Below are positions 7,784 to 16,156 of a DNA stretch of 23,656 nucleotides, in pieces (within the stretch, counting starts at the first letter, position 1; the number at the start of each line of letters is the position of its first letter). The notes under the pieces were generated by a model, which was not told where the DNA came from, did not search any database, and was given only the letters and a program-made list of their open reading frames with translations. The stretch is from NCBI GenBank assembly GCA_049522565.1, contig JBEKNT010000049.1, positions 1 to 23,656 of the forward strand, given 5' to 3'. The stretch is from JASHVB01 sp049522565. GTDB lineage: Bacteria > Pseudomonadota > Alphaproteobacteria > Acetobacterales > Acetobacteraceae. The position numbers and the translations under genes were made by a program.

Positions 7784-8496
7784 TAAACCTCTCCCGCTCC
7801 CGCGGAAGAGGCGATCGTCCGCTCGATGACCGCCCGGTCGAACACCCCGCACGGACTGTCCGTCCCGGCCAGGAACCGCCGGAACACCGCGAACCGTTCG
7901 CGGCTCACCGCATAAAGCCGCCGCAACTCGGCGATCGGATCCGGATGGTCGTCCGCCCGAATGTCCAGGTCCGGATACGGATCGCGCGTGGCGAGCTTCA
8001 GCGCCGCGGACTGCTTCCCCCGCTTGTCGCCGCCCGCCGCCTCGCCGGCCTCCAGCGCCGCCAGCAGGCGCTCTGCAAGCGACCCCCGCGCGGCCGCCCC
8101 GAACGCCTCCAGCGTCCGCGCCACCACCGCCGGCCCGGCCAGCATGTTGCCGGCCACCGAGACATCGACGCCGCGCACCGCCCCGCACCAGCTCACGCAC
8201 GCCTCGCCGGTGAACGTCGCGATGCGTCCGCCGGCGTCCAGGATGTGGATCTGCCGGTGCGCCCGCCCGGCATCCGCCGCCAGCAGCGCCGCCACCACCG
8301 AGTCCGGCGCCTCGCCGGTGCGCAACCGCGGCATCCCGTGCACCGCGTACATCGGGTTGATCAGCGCCTGGGTGGCGAGCGCAGCGACGCCGCCCTCCAC
8401 GTGGATTGCCAGGGCACCGACGGCGAAGAACCGCGTCGCCACCGCCGCACCCAATGCCCCGGTCGCCGGGTCGCGCGCCAGAATGGACCATGTCAT
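7783..8496 (-). CDS. DUF1028 family protein (Ntn-hydrolase-like)
   Basis: 237 residues starting MTWSILARDPATGALG. The opening S-I-x-A-R-D-P-x-T-G-x-x-G-x-A-V-A-T-R-F-x-A-V-G block and the later ALINPMYA and GNMLAG segments are typical of DUF1028 (PF06267), a family with an Ntn-hydrolase-like fold and no firmly known reaction. No signal peptide is evident. The stop TAG uses the last base of the adjacent MITE plus the first two bases of its target duplicate. The gene is convergent with the IMPase-family gene, and its start is 53 bp from the divergent flavoprotein/SelD fusion gene, so the two probably share a promoter region. Confidence 0.85.
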   Translation of the reverse strand: MTWSILARDPATGALGAAVATRFFAVGALAIHVEGGVAALATQALINPMYAVHGMPRLRTGEAPDSVVAALLAADAGRAHRQIHILDAGGRIATFTGEACVSWCGAVRGVDVSVAGNMLAGPAVVARTLEAFGAAARGSLAERLLAALEAGEAAGGDKRGKQSAALKLATRDPYPDLDIRADDHPDPIAELRRLYAVSRERFAVFRRFLAGTDSPCGVFDRAVIERTIASSAGAGEV

Positions 8497-8549
8497 GGCG
8501 GCATCCTGACCCGCACCGCGACTCGGCTCAAGCCTTGTAGCTTACCCCC

Positions 8550-10910
8550 ATGCAACCGCCCGCCCCGATCGCCACCGACATCGTCCTGCTCGGCGCCGGC
8601 GCGACGCATCGCGCGGTGCTGCGCCGGTTCGCACGACGCCCGCAGCCCGGCATCCGCCTGACGCTGGTCACGCCGGAGCCGGAGACACCCTGCGCCGGCC
8701 TGCTGCCCGCCCTGCTTGGTGGCGACCGCACCGCCGCCGACGCCTGTATCGACCTCGCCCCGCTCGCCATGGCTGCCGGCGCGCGGCTGATCATGGCCGA
8801 GGCCACCGGGCTCGACCTCGAGAAGCGCACGCTGGAGCTTGCCGGGCGCCCGCCGCTGCCGTTCGATCTGCTGTCCGCCGACCTCGCCGGTGAATCCGCC
8901 ATGCCGGACCCGCCGGACGGCTGCCTCCCGGTCAGCCCGGCCGGCCGTTTCCTCGCCCAGCTTCCCGCACTGGAAGCCGCGCTGCCGGACGGTGCGCGCC
9001 TGGCCGTCATCGGCGGTGGCACGGCCGGGTCCGAGGATGACGGCACAGCAAGGTCCGAGGATGACGGCCCCGCCGTCGGCATGGGCGGCCACCGGACCGG
9101 CGCCCGGGGGGACGACACGGCCGCCGTCGCGCTGGCGCTGACCCTGGCGCAGCGCTTTCGCGGCCGCCTGCGCGTGGTGCTGGTGAGCGAAACGCCGGAG
9201 CCGTTGGCAGGGGCGCCGCTCCTGGCGCGCCGGGCGGCCCGCGCCGCGCTGGTGGAAGCCGGTGTGGAACTGGCCTCCGCCGTACGCGCCGGCGCGCTGA
9301 CCGACGGACGGCTGGCCTTGTCCGACGGCAGCTTTCTGGCCGCCGATGTGGCACTGTGGGCCGGCGGGACGCTGGGGCCCGGCTTCCTTGCCGAGTCCGG
9401 TCTGGCCTGCGATGCGGCGGGTCGCGTGCTGGTGAATGCGGGGCAGCGCAGCGTCAGCCATCCCTGCATCTTTGCCGCCGGTGACTGCGCTGCCCAACCG
9501 CACGACCGGTCCTCCGGTCGCCTGGTCTCCGGCAACCTGCGCCGCGCCGCCCAGGGTCGCGCGCTGCACGGCAGCCTGCGCTGGCGGCCTCCGCCACGGG
9601 TCGTTCCGGCCATGCTCGATCTCGGCGGCGGACGTGCCGTGGCCTGGTGCAACGGGCTGGCGGTATCCGGCGCAGCGGTATGGAGCGCCAAAGCCTGGCT
9701 CGACCGGCGCCGGATGCGGTCATACGCGCCGGGTTTGGCGCCCCCCGGCCATGCACTGCGGCTCCCTGCGTTGCCGCACTCTGCATTGCACGCTGCATTG
9801 CGGCACCCTGCGTTGCGGTGGCCGGCATTGCCGCATGCTGCGTTGCGGTGGCCGGCGTCGCGGCACGCTGCCATCCAGCCCGGCGCCGCCCCGCCGGCCG
9901 CCATGCTCGACGGCTTGTCGCATCGGCCCGCCCCCGACATGCTGGTCGGCCCCGGTACGCCGGACCATGCCGCGGTGCTCACCCCGCCGGTTGGCCAGGC
10001 CCTGGTGCAGAGCGTCACCTGGCTGCGCGCCTGCCTCGACGATCCGTTCGTGTTCGGCCAGATCGCCGCCGCGCATGCGCTGTCGGACCTGCACGCGATG
10101 GGCGCGCAGCCCTGGACCGCGCTGGCGATCGCCACCGTGCCATCGGGCGTGACGATGCCGGCCGACGCCGACGCGATACTGGCCGGCGTATCGGATACGC
10201 TGTTCACCGACGGCTGCACCCTGGTCGGCGCGCGCCGCGCCACTGCGTCCGAAGCCTCGCTTGGCTTGGTGCTCAGCGGCCTGGGTGATCCGGCCCGCCT
10301 GCTGCGCAAATCCGGATCGCGACCGGGCGATGTGCTGCTGCTGACCAAGCCGCTCGGCACCGGCATCGTGCTGGCCGCATTCGAGCGCGGCGTGGCGCGC
10401 GGCCGGTGGCTGGCCGCCGCGATCGACGCGATGCGAACCAGCAACGCCGCGGCGGCCCGCGTGCTGCGCGCGCACGGCGCGACTGCCTGCGCGGGCGTCG
10501 GCGAACGCGGCCTGGTGGGACACCTGGACGACATGCTGCGGGCGGCGCGCGTTGCCGCCGTGGTGTGGCCCGACATGGTGCCGGCACTGCCCGGCGCGCT
10601 GGAACTCGCTGCCGCCGGCGTCGCTGCGCCCGCCGCATCGCGCAACGCGCTAGCGCTGCCCGCGGCCGGCGCAGACCGGCAAACGGCATTGCTGGCGGAT
10701 CCGCAGATCTCCGGCGGATTGCTCGCGGTCGTGCCGCCGGCGCGGGCCGAGGCGTGTCTGGCGGCGCTGCACGCCGACGGCCTGAGCGCGGCAATCGTCG
10801 GCTTGGTGGAGGCGGCGGCGCCGGGCGCCCCGGCGATCCGGCTGGAGCCGGGGCGGCAGATGGCGGCCGGCGGTCGGCACGCCTGCAACCTGCTGATGCC
10901 GGCCCAGTGA
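8550..10910 (+). CDS. NADH-dehydrogenase-like flavoprotein fused to a degenerate SelD domain
   Basis: 786 residues. Residues 1 to about 390 are a pyridine-nucleotide-disulfide/NDH-type domain: DIVLLGAGATHRAVLRRFA near the start, GVRLTLV-like GIRLTLVTPEPETPCAGLLPALL, and AAGDCA near residue 310. The rest follows selenide,water dikinase (SelD): DDPFVFGQIAAAHALSDLHAMGAQP, LTKPLGTGI, GHLDDML and DPQISGGLLA. Several SelD hallmarks are gone. The CGGCGAK-type segment with the catalytic Cys/Sec is replaced by a pentapeptide repeat. DDAAV reads DHAAV, the TVDFF block reads SVTWL, LVGGHT reads LVGARR, and TDVTGFG reads AGVGERG. The dinucleotide motif GGGTAGSE is followed by an in-frame insertion of about 30 residues. 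Selenophosphate synthesis is therefore unlikely. The fused architecture itself is known. Confidence 0.82.
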   Translation: MQPPAPIATDIVLLGAGATHRAVLRRFARRPQPGIRLTLVTPEPETPCAGLLPALLGGDRTAADACIDLAPLAMAAGARLIMAEATGLDLEKRTLELAGRPPLPFDLLSADLAGESAMPDPPDGCLPVSPAGRFLAQLPALEAALPDGARLAVIGGGTAGSEDDGTARSEDDGPAVGMGGHRTGARGDDTAAVALALTLAQRFRGRLRVVLVSETPEPLAGAPLLARRAARAALVEAGVELASAVRAGALTDGRLALSDGSFLAADVALWAGGTLGPGFLAESGLACDAAGRVLVNAGQRSVSHPCIFAAGDCAAQPHDRSSGRLVSGNLRRAAQGRALHGSLRWRPPPRVVPAMLDLGGGRAVAWCNGLAVSGAAVWSAKAWLDRRRMRSYAPGLAPPGHALRLPALPHSALHAALRHPALRWPALPHAALRWPASRHAAIQPGAAPPAAMLDGLSHRPAPDMLVGPGTPDHAAVLTPPVGQALVQSVTWLRACLDDPFVFGQIAAAHALSDLHAMGAQPWTALAIATVPSGVTMPADADAILAGVSDTLFTDGCTLVGARRATASEASLGLVLSGLGDPARLLRKSGSRPGDVLLLTKPLGTGIVLAAFERGVARGRWLAAAIDAMRTSNAAAARVLRAHGATACAGVGERGLVGHLDDMLRAARVAAVVWPDMVPALPGALELAAAGVAAPAASRNALALPAAGADRQTALLADPQISGGLLAVVPPARAEACLAALHADGLSAAIVGLVEAAAPGAPAIRLEPGRQMAAGGRHACNLLMPAQ
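9028..9068 (+). repeat. In-frame 17-bp direct repeat inside the flavin domain
   Basis: GGTCCGAGGATGACGGC occurs at 9028-9044 and again at 9052-9068, a 24-bp (8-codon) period giving GSEDDGTA then RSEDDGPA. It sits directly after the GGGTAG dinucleotide-binding turn, where relatives run straight into a helix. Confidence 0.8.
9750..9882 (+). repeat. Imperfect 15-bp tandem repeats (pentapeptide units) between the two domains
   Basis: Units such as CATGCTGCGTTGCGG, CACCCTGCGTTGCGG and TGGCCGGCATTGCCG follow one another, with some 12-bp units. They encode five-residue steps of the form [P/A]-A-L-[R/P]-[H/W]. The run occupies the place where fused SelD proteins carry the catalytic CGGCGAK-like segment. 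Confidence 0.75.
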
Positions 10911-10964
10911 CCGACAACCCGCTCCCGCCGCCCACCGGCGGCCGACGCCGCCAGCCCGGGCGCC

Positions 10965-11171
10965 CTACCCTGCCGCTTCCGCCAGCGCCATCACCTGCCG
11001 CGCCGCTGCGTCCAGTTCCCCCACCGCGCCGCTGCCGTCGGTCGAGCCATCATCGACCAGGATCAACTCCAGTGCGGCCAGCGTCTGCGCACGGATGCTG
11101 AGAATGGCGGCGTCGAGGAAGCGGCCCGGGTTGTGGACCGGCATGACGACGCTGACGAGCGGGAACGACAT
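10965..11171 (-). pseudogene. Truncated family 2 glycosyltransferase remnant
   Basis: 68 residues from the ATG at 11171. SFPLVSVVMPVHNPGRFLDAAILSIRAQT and ELILVDDGSTDGS are the nucleotide-sugar-binding start of a GT-A glycosyltransferase, including the DDGSTDGS strand-loop. Full enzymes run to about 250-350 residues, but here the frame stops at 10965 with a few non-conserved residues, and the flavoprotein/SelD gene ends 54 bp further on. No metal-binding DxD or acceptor domain is present. It cannot be a working glycosyltransferase and is best read as a relic. Confidence 0.65.
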
Positions 11172-11310
11172 GACGCCGCCAGCTTATGCCGCCAACCGCG
11201 CCGCCGTCATCGGCCTGCCAGCGCGGCATTGCGGATGCCTCCCCGATCATGCGTGAGCCGCGCGATCACGGGATTTTGGCCTCGACCGCCGGCCGGTGTA
11301 CAACCCGCCG

Positions 11311-12495
11311 ATGCACCGACCGTCCCGTACCAGCGCGCGCCCGACCCCCCAACTGATCGCCACCACCGAAGCGCTCGACCAGCTCTGCCGCCGGCTTGCC
11401 GCGGACACCTTCGTCACCGTCGATACCGAGTTCATGCGGGAACGCACGTATTTTCCGGAACTCTGTGTCGTGCAGCTTGCCGGGGACCACGAGGTCGCGG
11501 TGATCGACGCCGAGGCCGAGGGCATCGACCTCGGCCCGCTCGGCGCGCTGCTGGCCAACCAGGCGGTGCTGAAGGTGTTCCATGCCGCCCGCCAGGACAT
11601 CGAGATCTTCGTGCTGCGCTTCGGCGCGGTGCCGACGCCGCTGTTCGATACCCAGATCGCCGCCATGGTCGCCGGTTTCGGCGACCAGGTGAGTTACGAG
11701 GCCCTGGTCGGCGGCCTGACCGGCGGCGCCATCGACAAGGCGCACCGCTTCTCCGACTGGTCGGCCCGGCCGCTCTCCGCCGCGCAGATCGCCTACGCCG
11801 CCGCCGACGTCACCCATCTGCGCGAGGTCTATCGCCGCCTCAGCGCCCGCCTGGAGGAGGATGGCCGGCTGGACTGGGTGGCCGAGGAAATGGCCGCGCT
11901 GACCGACCCCGCGCTGTACCGCGCCGATCCGGAAACCGCCTGGGAGCGGCTGCGTCCGCGCAGCAGCAACCGGCAGTTCCTCGGCCGCCTGCGGGCCCTG
12001 GCGGCGTGGCGCGAGCGCGAGGCGCAACGCGTCAACATCCCCCGCCAGCGCCTGATCAAGGACGAGGCGTTGCTGGAAATCGCCGCCACCGCGCCGGCCG
12101 ATGTCGATGGCCTGGCGCGGATCCGCACGGTGACCCGCGGCTTCGCCGAGGGGCGCATCGGCGAGGCGCTGCTGGAGGTCATCGCCGCCACCAAGACCAT
12201 GCCCGACAGCGCGCTGCCCCCCGCGCCGCCGCCGCGCGACGCCCAACGCCCATCGCCCGCGCTGGTTTCCCTGCTCAAGGTGTTGCTGGCCACCAAATGC
12301 GAATACCACCACGTCGCGCCACGGCTGGTCGCAAGCTCTGACGATCTCGAGCGTCTGGCGCTGGACGATGCGCCAGGCATCCCGGCGCTGCACGGCTGGC
12401 GCCGCGAAGTGTTCGGCGAGGACGCGTTGGCGTTGAAGCACGGCCGGATCGCACTCGGCGCCGAGGGAAGACACGTGAAATTGATTCAGGTATAG
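11311..12495 (+). CDS. rnd: Ribonuclease D
   Basis: 394 residues from the ATG at 11311; a GTG at 11296 in the same frame is possible. DEDDy 3'-5' exonuclease residues are visible: D38 and E40 in VDTEFMRE, D96 in FHAARQDIEI, and Y162 with D166 in YAAADVTHL. An HRDC-type helical domain follows (about 205-295: RSSNRQFLGRLRALAAWRE..IPRQRLIKDEAL), then a second helical region to the end. RNase D trims 3' ends of tRNA precursors and other small RNAs in the cytoplasm. The hybrid kinase gene starts 80 bp downstream on the same strand. Confidence 0.93.
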   Translation: MHRPSRTSARPTPQLIATTEALDQLCRRLAADTFVTVDTEFMRERTYFPELCVVQLAGDHEVAVIDAEAEGIDLGPLGALLANQAVLKVFHAARQDIEIFVLRFGAVPTPLFDTQIAAMVAGFGDQVSYEALVGGLTGGAIDKAHRFSDWSARPLSAAQIAYAAADVTHLREVYRRLSARLEEDGRLDWVAEEMAALTDPALYRADPETAWERLRPRSSNRQFLGRLRALAAWREREAQRVNIPRQRLIKDEALLEIAATAPADVDGLARIRTVTRGFAEGRIGEALLEVIAATKTMPDSALPPAPPPRDAQRPSPALVSLLKVLLATKCEYHHVAPRLVASSDDLERLALDDAPGIPALHGWRREVFGEDALALKHGRIALGAEGRHVKLIQV

Positions 12496-12575
12496 TTTTT
12501 TGCACGTTTCTCAATCTCCGGTTGAATATGTCCGGCGCCACGATTAGCCTTGGGTAGCGTATTCAGGCCTGCTTG

Positions 12576-15296
12576 ATGCCTTTTCCCCCAGGCGACATCG
12601 CCGATCCGGATTCGGACAGGATAGTTGCGAATCCAGACCGATCGCGCGCGCACGACGCCCAGCCGGGTGCGCCGACGGGAAGGCGTCGCCGCACCATCTG
12701 GCGTGGCTGGACGATGCTGATCGTGCTGGCCTGCCTGCTGGTCGTCGCCAACGTGGTGCTCGCCGTCATCGTGGTCAGCGGCTTGCGCGACGTCTACTTT
12801 CAGGTCCAGCAAACCCAGGACGTGTTGACCGGGCTGTATCGCCTCGATGGCGATATTCGCCAGATTTCCCGGTTCCATCGTGAGTTTCTGCTCACCGGTC
12901 TGCCGCCGTTCCTCGCCGACTACCGTGCGGCAAGGCAGCGTGTGGTGGCTGAAGCCGCGCAAATCCGCGCGCTGACCGCGGATAGCCCGAACCAGCAGCG
13001 CCGGATGGACCTGGTGGAGCGGCGGCTTGAAGAAGATACCAGCACGGTGGACGCAGCGATCGCGTTCGGCCGTCCCGGGCCAGGCACCGGCGTGCTGCGG
13101 GAGTTGCTCGGCCCCGAGCGGCTCTATGCGTCCGTCCAACGCGTGATCGCCGACATGTATCTGGATGAAGGAACCCTGCAATCGGCGCGGATCGGGGCCG
13201 TGGTGCAGCGTACCAGGCAGGCATTCCTGGTTTCCATGCTGCGCGCGGTCTTCGTCGTCGCGCTGATCGGCCTGGTGTTCCTGCTGATATGGCGCCACAA
13301 GGTGGCGCGCGATGCGCTGGTGGCCGAGCGCGCCATCGCCCTGGCGGGCGCCGCCGAGGCCTTGCATCAGGAAGCCGCCGAACGCCGCCAGGCCGAAGTG
13401 ACGTTGCACATCCGCGAGATGATGCTGCGCGGCCTGTCCGACGCGATGCCGCAGATCGCGTTCGTGGTTTCCCGCGATGGTACCGGCGAATTCATCAACC
13501 GGCGCTGGCACGAATACACCGGCGCCGCCGCGACATTCTCCCGGACTCAGGGCTGGGACCAATTGGTCCATCCGGACGATTTGGGCCGCATGCGGTCGCG
13601 CTGGCGGCAGGCCCTGCGCGATACGGCGCCGTTCCTGGTGGAGTTCCGGCTGCGCGGCAAGGATGGCCGGTATCGCTGGTTCCTGGCGCAGGCCATGCCG
13701 GTTGCCGGACCGGACAGCGGCGGTTCGGCCCAATGGGCCGGCACGCTGACCGATATCGACGACGTTCGCCGCGCCGATATGGCGCTGCGCGAGAGCGAGA
13801 CGCGCTTCCGCCGCATCTTCGAAGGCAGTCCGTTCGGCATGACGCTGTCGGAAGGCGAGGGCCGGCGCATCCTGCAAGCCAATCCGGCATTCTGCCAGAT
13901 GCTCGGCTACGCGCCCGACGAGCTGATCGGGCGCAGCTTGCTCGAACTGACGCATCCCGAGGACAGGCGAGGCGACCGCGCGGTTGCGGACCTCGCCGGC
14001 GGGGATACGTCCTGGAGCCTGCGCGAGAAGCGCTACCTGACGAAGCAGGGCGCCACGGTCTGGGCACACATCCGCGTCGCGGTGTTCGATCCGCTCGGCG
14101 ATGGCGGTCCGCAATTTCTCGCGGTGGTGGAGGACATCACGCGGCAGCGCGAGGTGGACGAGGCGCTGCGTCAGGCGCAGCGCATGGAGGCGGTCGGCCA
14201 GCTCTCCGGCGGCCTGGCGCACGACTTCAACAATCTGCTCGGCGTCATCATCGGTAATATCGAGTGTCTGCTGGATACGATGGCGGACGATCCGGAGCGC
14301 GCCGATCTGGCGCGCGAGGTGCTGGACAGTGCGCTCGGCGGTGCCGAGCTGACACGCCGCCTGCTGGCATTCGGCCGGCGCCAGGCACTGTCGCCGCAAC
14401 GCATCGATCTGAGCCAGGAGGTGGCGCGGCATGTCAGCATGTTGGGCCGTGTGCTGGGCAAGGCGATCCAGGCGGAGACCGTGTTCGCCGACGACCTCTG
14501 GTCGACCCGCGCGGATCCGTCGCAGCTCGGCGACGCCTTGCTCAACCTGGCGATCAATGCGCGCGACGCGATGCCGCATGGCGGCGTGCTGACGATCGAG
14601 ACGCATAACGACCGCGTATGGGCCGAGGATGCGGCGCGCGAGCCGGAGATCGCGCCGGGCGACTACGTCGTGCTGGCGGTGAGCGACACCGGCGTCGGCA
14701 TGCCGCCGGAGGTCAGCGCCCGGGCGATCGAGCCGTTCTTCACCACCAAGGGCCCCGGTGCCGGCAGCGGCCTGGGCCTCAGCATGATCTACGGCTTCGT
14801 CCGGCAGTCCGGCGGATACCTGAAAATCAACAGCGAGGTGGGGATCGGCACCACCGTGCGTATCTTCCTGCCGCGCGCCACGGGTGAGGACAACACCGCG
14901 ATGCGTGAGGTGCCGCATGCCGGCCTGCCGACCGGGCACGAGACGATCCTGGTGGTCGACGACAGTGCCGAGATGCGTCAGGTGGCCGAGCGGCATCTGC
15001 GGTTCCTGGGCTATTCGGTGCTGACCGCGGAGCATGGCCCGGCGGCCCTGGTGCTGTTGCGCGCCGGCACGCCGGTCGATCTGTTGTTCACCGACATTTC
15101 CATGCCGGAAGGGCTGAACGGCTTCCAGCTCGCCGAGATCGCCGGCCGGCTGCGTCCCGGGCTCAAGGTGCTGTTCACCACGGGCTATGCCGGCGCGCAG
15201 GAATCTGCCGGCGCGCCGGACTGGCGGGAGCGGCTGATCCGCAAGCCGTACCGCCGGCCGGAACTCGCCGAGAAAATCCGCGCTGCGCTGAGTTAA
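12576..15296 (+). CDS. Hybrid sensor histidine kinase, two PAS domains and a receiver
   Basis: 906 residues from the ATG at 12576 (a TTG lies just before it). Order: transmembrane helix about 46-69; a mostly helical periplasmic domain about 70-215, resembling CHASE3; a second membrane helix about 218-238; a coiled-coil linker; PAS 1 about 288-400; PAS 2 about 408-525; a dimerisation domain with H549 in GGLAHDFNNLL; the ATPase domain with N-box NLAINARDAM (about 657-666), DTGVGMP and GSGLGLSMIYGF; and a C-terminal receiver with phospho-acceptor D840 in LLFTDISMP and conserved K in IRKPYR. No separate regulator or phosphotransferase gene is adjacent, so its output partner is unknown. Its stop overlaps that of the convergent DUF1194 gene (TTAA, 15293-15296). 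Confidence 0.9.
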   Translation: MPFPPGDIADPDSDRIVANPDRSRAHDAQPGAPTGRRRRTIWRGWTMLIVLACLLVVANVVLAVIVVSGLRDVYFQVQQTQDVLTGLYRLDGDIRQISRFHREFLLTGLPPFLADYRAARQRVVAEAAQIRALTADSPNQQRRMDLVERRLEEDTSTVDAAIAFGRPGPGTGVLRELLGPERLYASVQRVIADMYLDEGTLQSARIGAVVQRTRQAFLVSMLRAVFVVALIGLVFLLIWRHKVARDALVAERAIALAGAAEALHQEAAERRQAEVTLHIREMMLRGLSDAMPQIAFVVSRDGTGEFINRRWHEYTGAAATFSRTQGWDQLVHPDDLGRMRSRWRQALRDTAPFLVEFRLRGKDGRYRWFLAQAMPVAGPDSGGSAQWAGTLTDIDDVRRADMALRESETRFRRIFEGSPFGMTLSEGEGRRILQANPAFCQMLGYAPDELIGRSLLELTHPEDRRGDRAVADLAGGDTSWSLREKRYLTKQGATVWAHIRVAVFDPLGDGGPQFLAVVEDITRQREVDEALRQAQRMEAVGQLSGGLAHDFNNLLGVIIGNIECLLDTMADDPERADLAREVLDSALGGAELTRRLLAFGRRQALSPQRIDLSQEVARHVSMLGRVLGKAIQAETVFADDLWSTRADPSQLGDALLNLAINARDAMPHGGVLTIETHNDRVWAEDAAREPEIAPGDYVVLAVSDTGVGMPPEVSARAIEPFFTTKGPGAGSGLGLSMIYGFVRQSGGYLKINSEVGIGTTVRIFLPRATGEDNTAMREVPHAGLPTGHETILVVDDSAEMRQVAERHLRFLGYSVLTAEHGPAALVLLRAGTPVDLLFTDISMPEGLNGFQLAEIAGRLRPGLKVLFTTGYAGAQESAGAPDWRERLIRKPYRRPELAEKIRAALS

Positions 15297-15988
15297 CCTC
15301 TCGCGCGCAGCGGAAGAGGTCGAGACGCGACCTCCACCAGCAGTTTGCGCAGCACCGCCTCGGCGAAGGCATCGATATCGCGCGCCACCACGACGAAGGC
15401 GCCCGGTCCGCCAATGACGTTGCGGCGGTAGTAATCGTCCAACCCCGGCTCGACCTCGACGATCGGCAGACCGTTGACGGTGATGCCCGCGGCCACCGCG
15501 TCGTCGCGCGCGAAGCTCACCTCGCGGCCGTCGTTGTTGCTGCCGTCGCCGGAGACATCGATTACCTTGCGTTGCGCCGTGAGACCGCTGTTGGCGATCA
15601 GCCGCACGGAATAGTCGATCGCCGCGCTGATCGACGTCCACCCCGGCATCGGGCGGTCGGCTTCGGCGATCGCCTCGGCGAACTGCCGGGCGGTGGCGGC
15701 GTCTTCGATCACCCGCCATGCCACCGACTGCTCCTGCCGCCGCGCCTCCGACCATTGCACGAACGTCAGCGCCACGCGGCCGGTCGGCCCCGAGCGCACC
15801 GCCTCGACGAAGCCGGGATGACACAGCGCATCGCTATAGCCCTGCCGCTGCAACATCATGCGGGCTTCGCTGACGCTGCCGGAAACGTCGATGGCAAGCA
15901 CCAGGGCGACATCGACCGTCGCCCCCGCCTGGACGGCGAGGCGTGGTCCCATGGCGCGTGCCGATTGCCTCGCGGAGGCAAAGACCAT
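15293..15988 (-). CDS. DUF1194 family VWA-like protein
   Basis: 231 residues from the ATG at 15988; a TTG at 16063 would add 25. VALVLAIDVSGSVS holds the MIDAS metal-site start D34-x-S36-x-S38. MMLQRQGYSDAL, TSISAAIDYS, KVIDVSGDGSNNDG and YYRRNVIGGPGAFV are characteristic of DUF1194 (PF06707), usually exported proteins of alphaproteobacteria with unknown role. Neither start gives a convincing signal peptide here: no hydrophobic stretch precedes the domain. The N-terminus may therefore be altered or the protein cytoplasmic. It is convergent with the hybrid kinase gene with a 4-bp overlap of the stop codons. Confidence 0.82.
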   Translation of the reverse strand: MVFASARQSARAMGPRLAVQAGATVDVALVLAIDVSGSVSEARMMLQRQGYSDALCHPGFVEAVRSGPTGRVALTFVQWSEARRQEQSVAWRVIEDAATARQFAEAIAEADRPMPGWTSISAAIDYSVRLIANSGLTAQRKVIDVSGDGSNNDGREVSFARDDAVAAGITVNGLPIVEVEPGLDDYYRRNVIGGPGAFVVVARDIDAFAEAVLRKLLVEVASRPLPLRARG

Positions 15989-16156
15989 GGCGCTCCTTCC
16001 CGTCGCGGCGTTGCGTCGCGTTGCCGGCGGGCCGCCGATGCCGGCATAGCCCCGACGGTACAAGGTTCCGCTGCCGTCCGCCGCTGCGTCAAGCAGCGAT
16101 TCGAATCCGGGAAGGGCCTGGCGCGGCGGATATCGCCGCGCCCGACACAGCGACCC

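Noticed and set aside
9750..9882. CRISPR array
   Set aside because: Units are 12-15 bp, directly adjacent, without unique spacers, and lie inside a reading frame; no cas genes are present.
8528..10888. Open frame of 786 codons on the minus strand opposite the flavoprotein/SelD gene
   Set aside because: Its product is low-complexity Ala/Ser/Arg-rich without any recognisable motif. It is the mirror of a GC-rich coding frame, while the plus strand shows clear homology.
12486..15824. Very long minus-strand open frame (over 1100 codons) opposite the hybrid kinase
   Set aside because: Composition is Arg/His/Gln-rich with no domain, and it covers both a well-defined kinase and part of the DUF1194 gene in another frame. 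It is a high-GC shadow.
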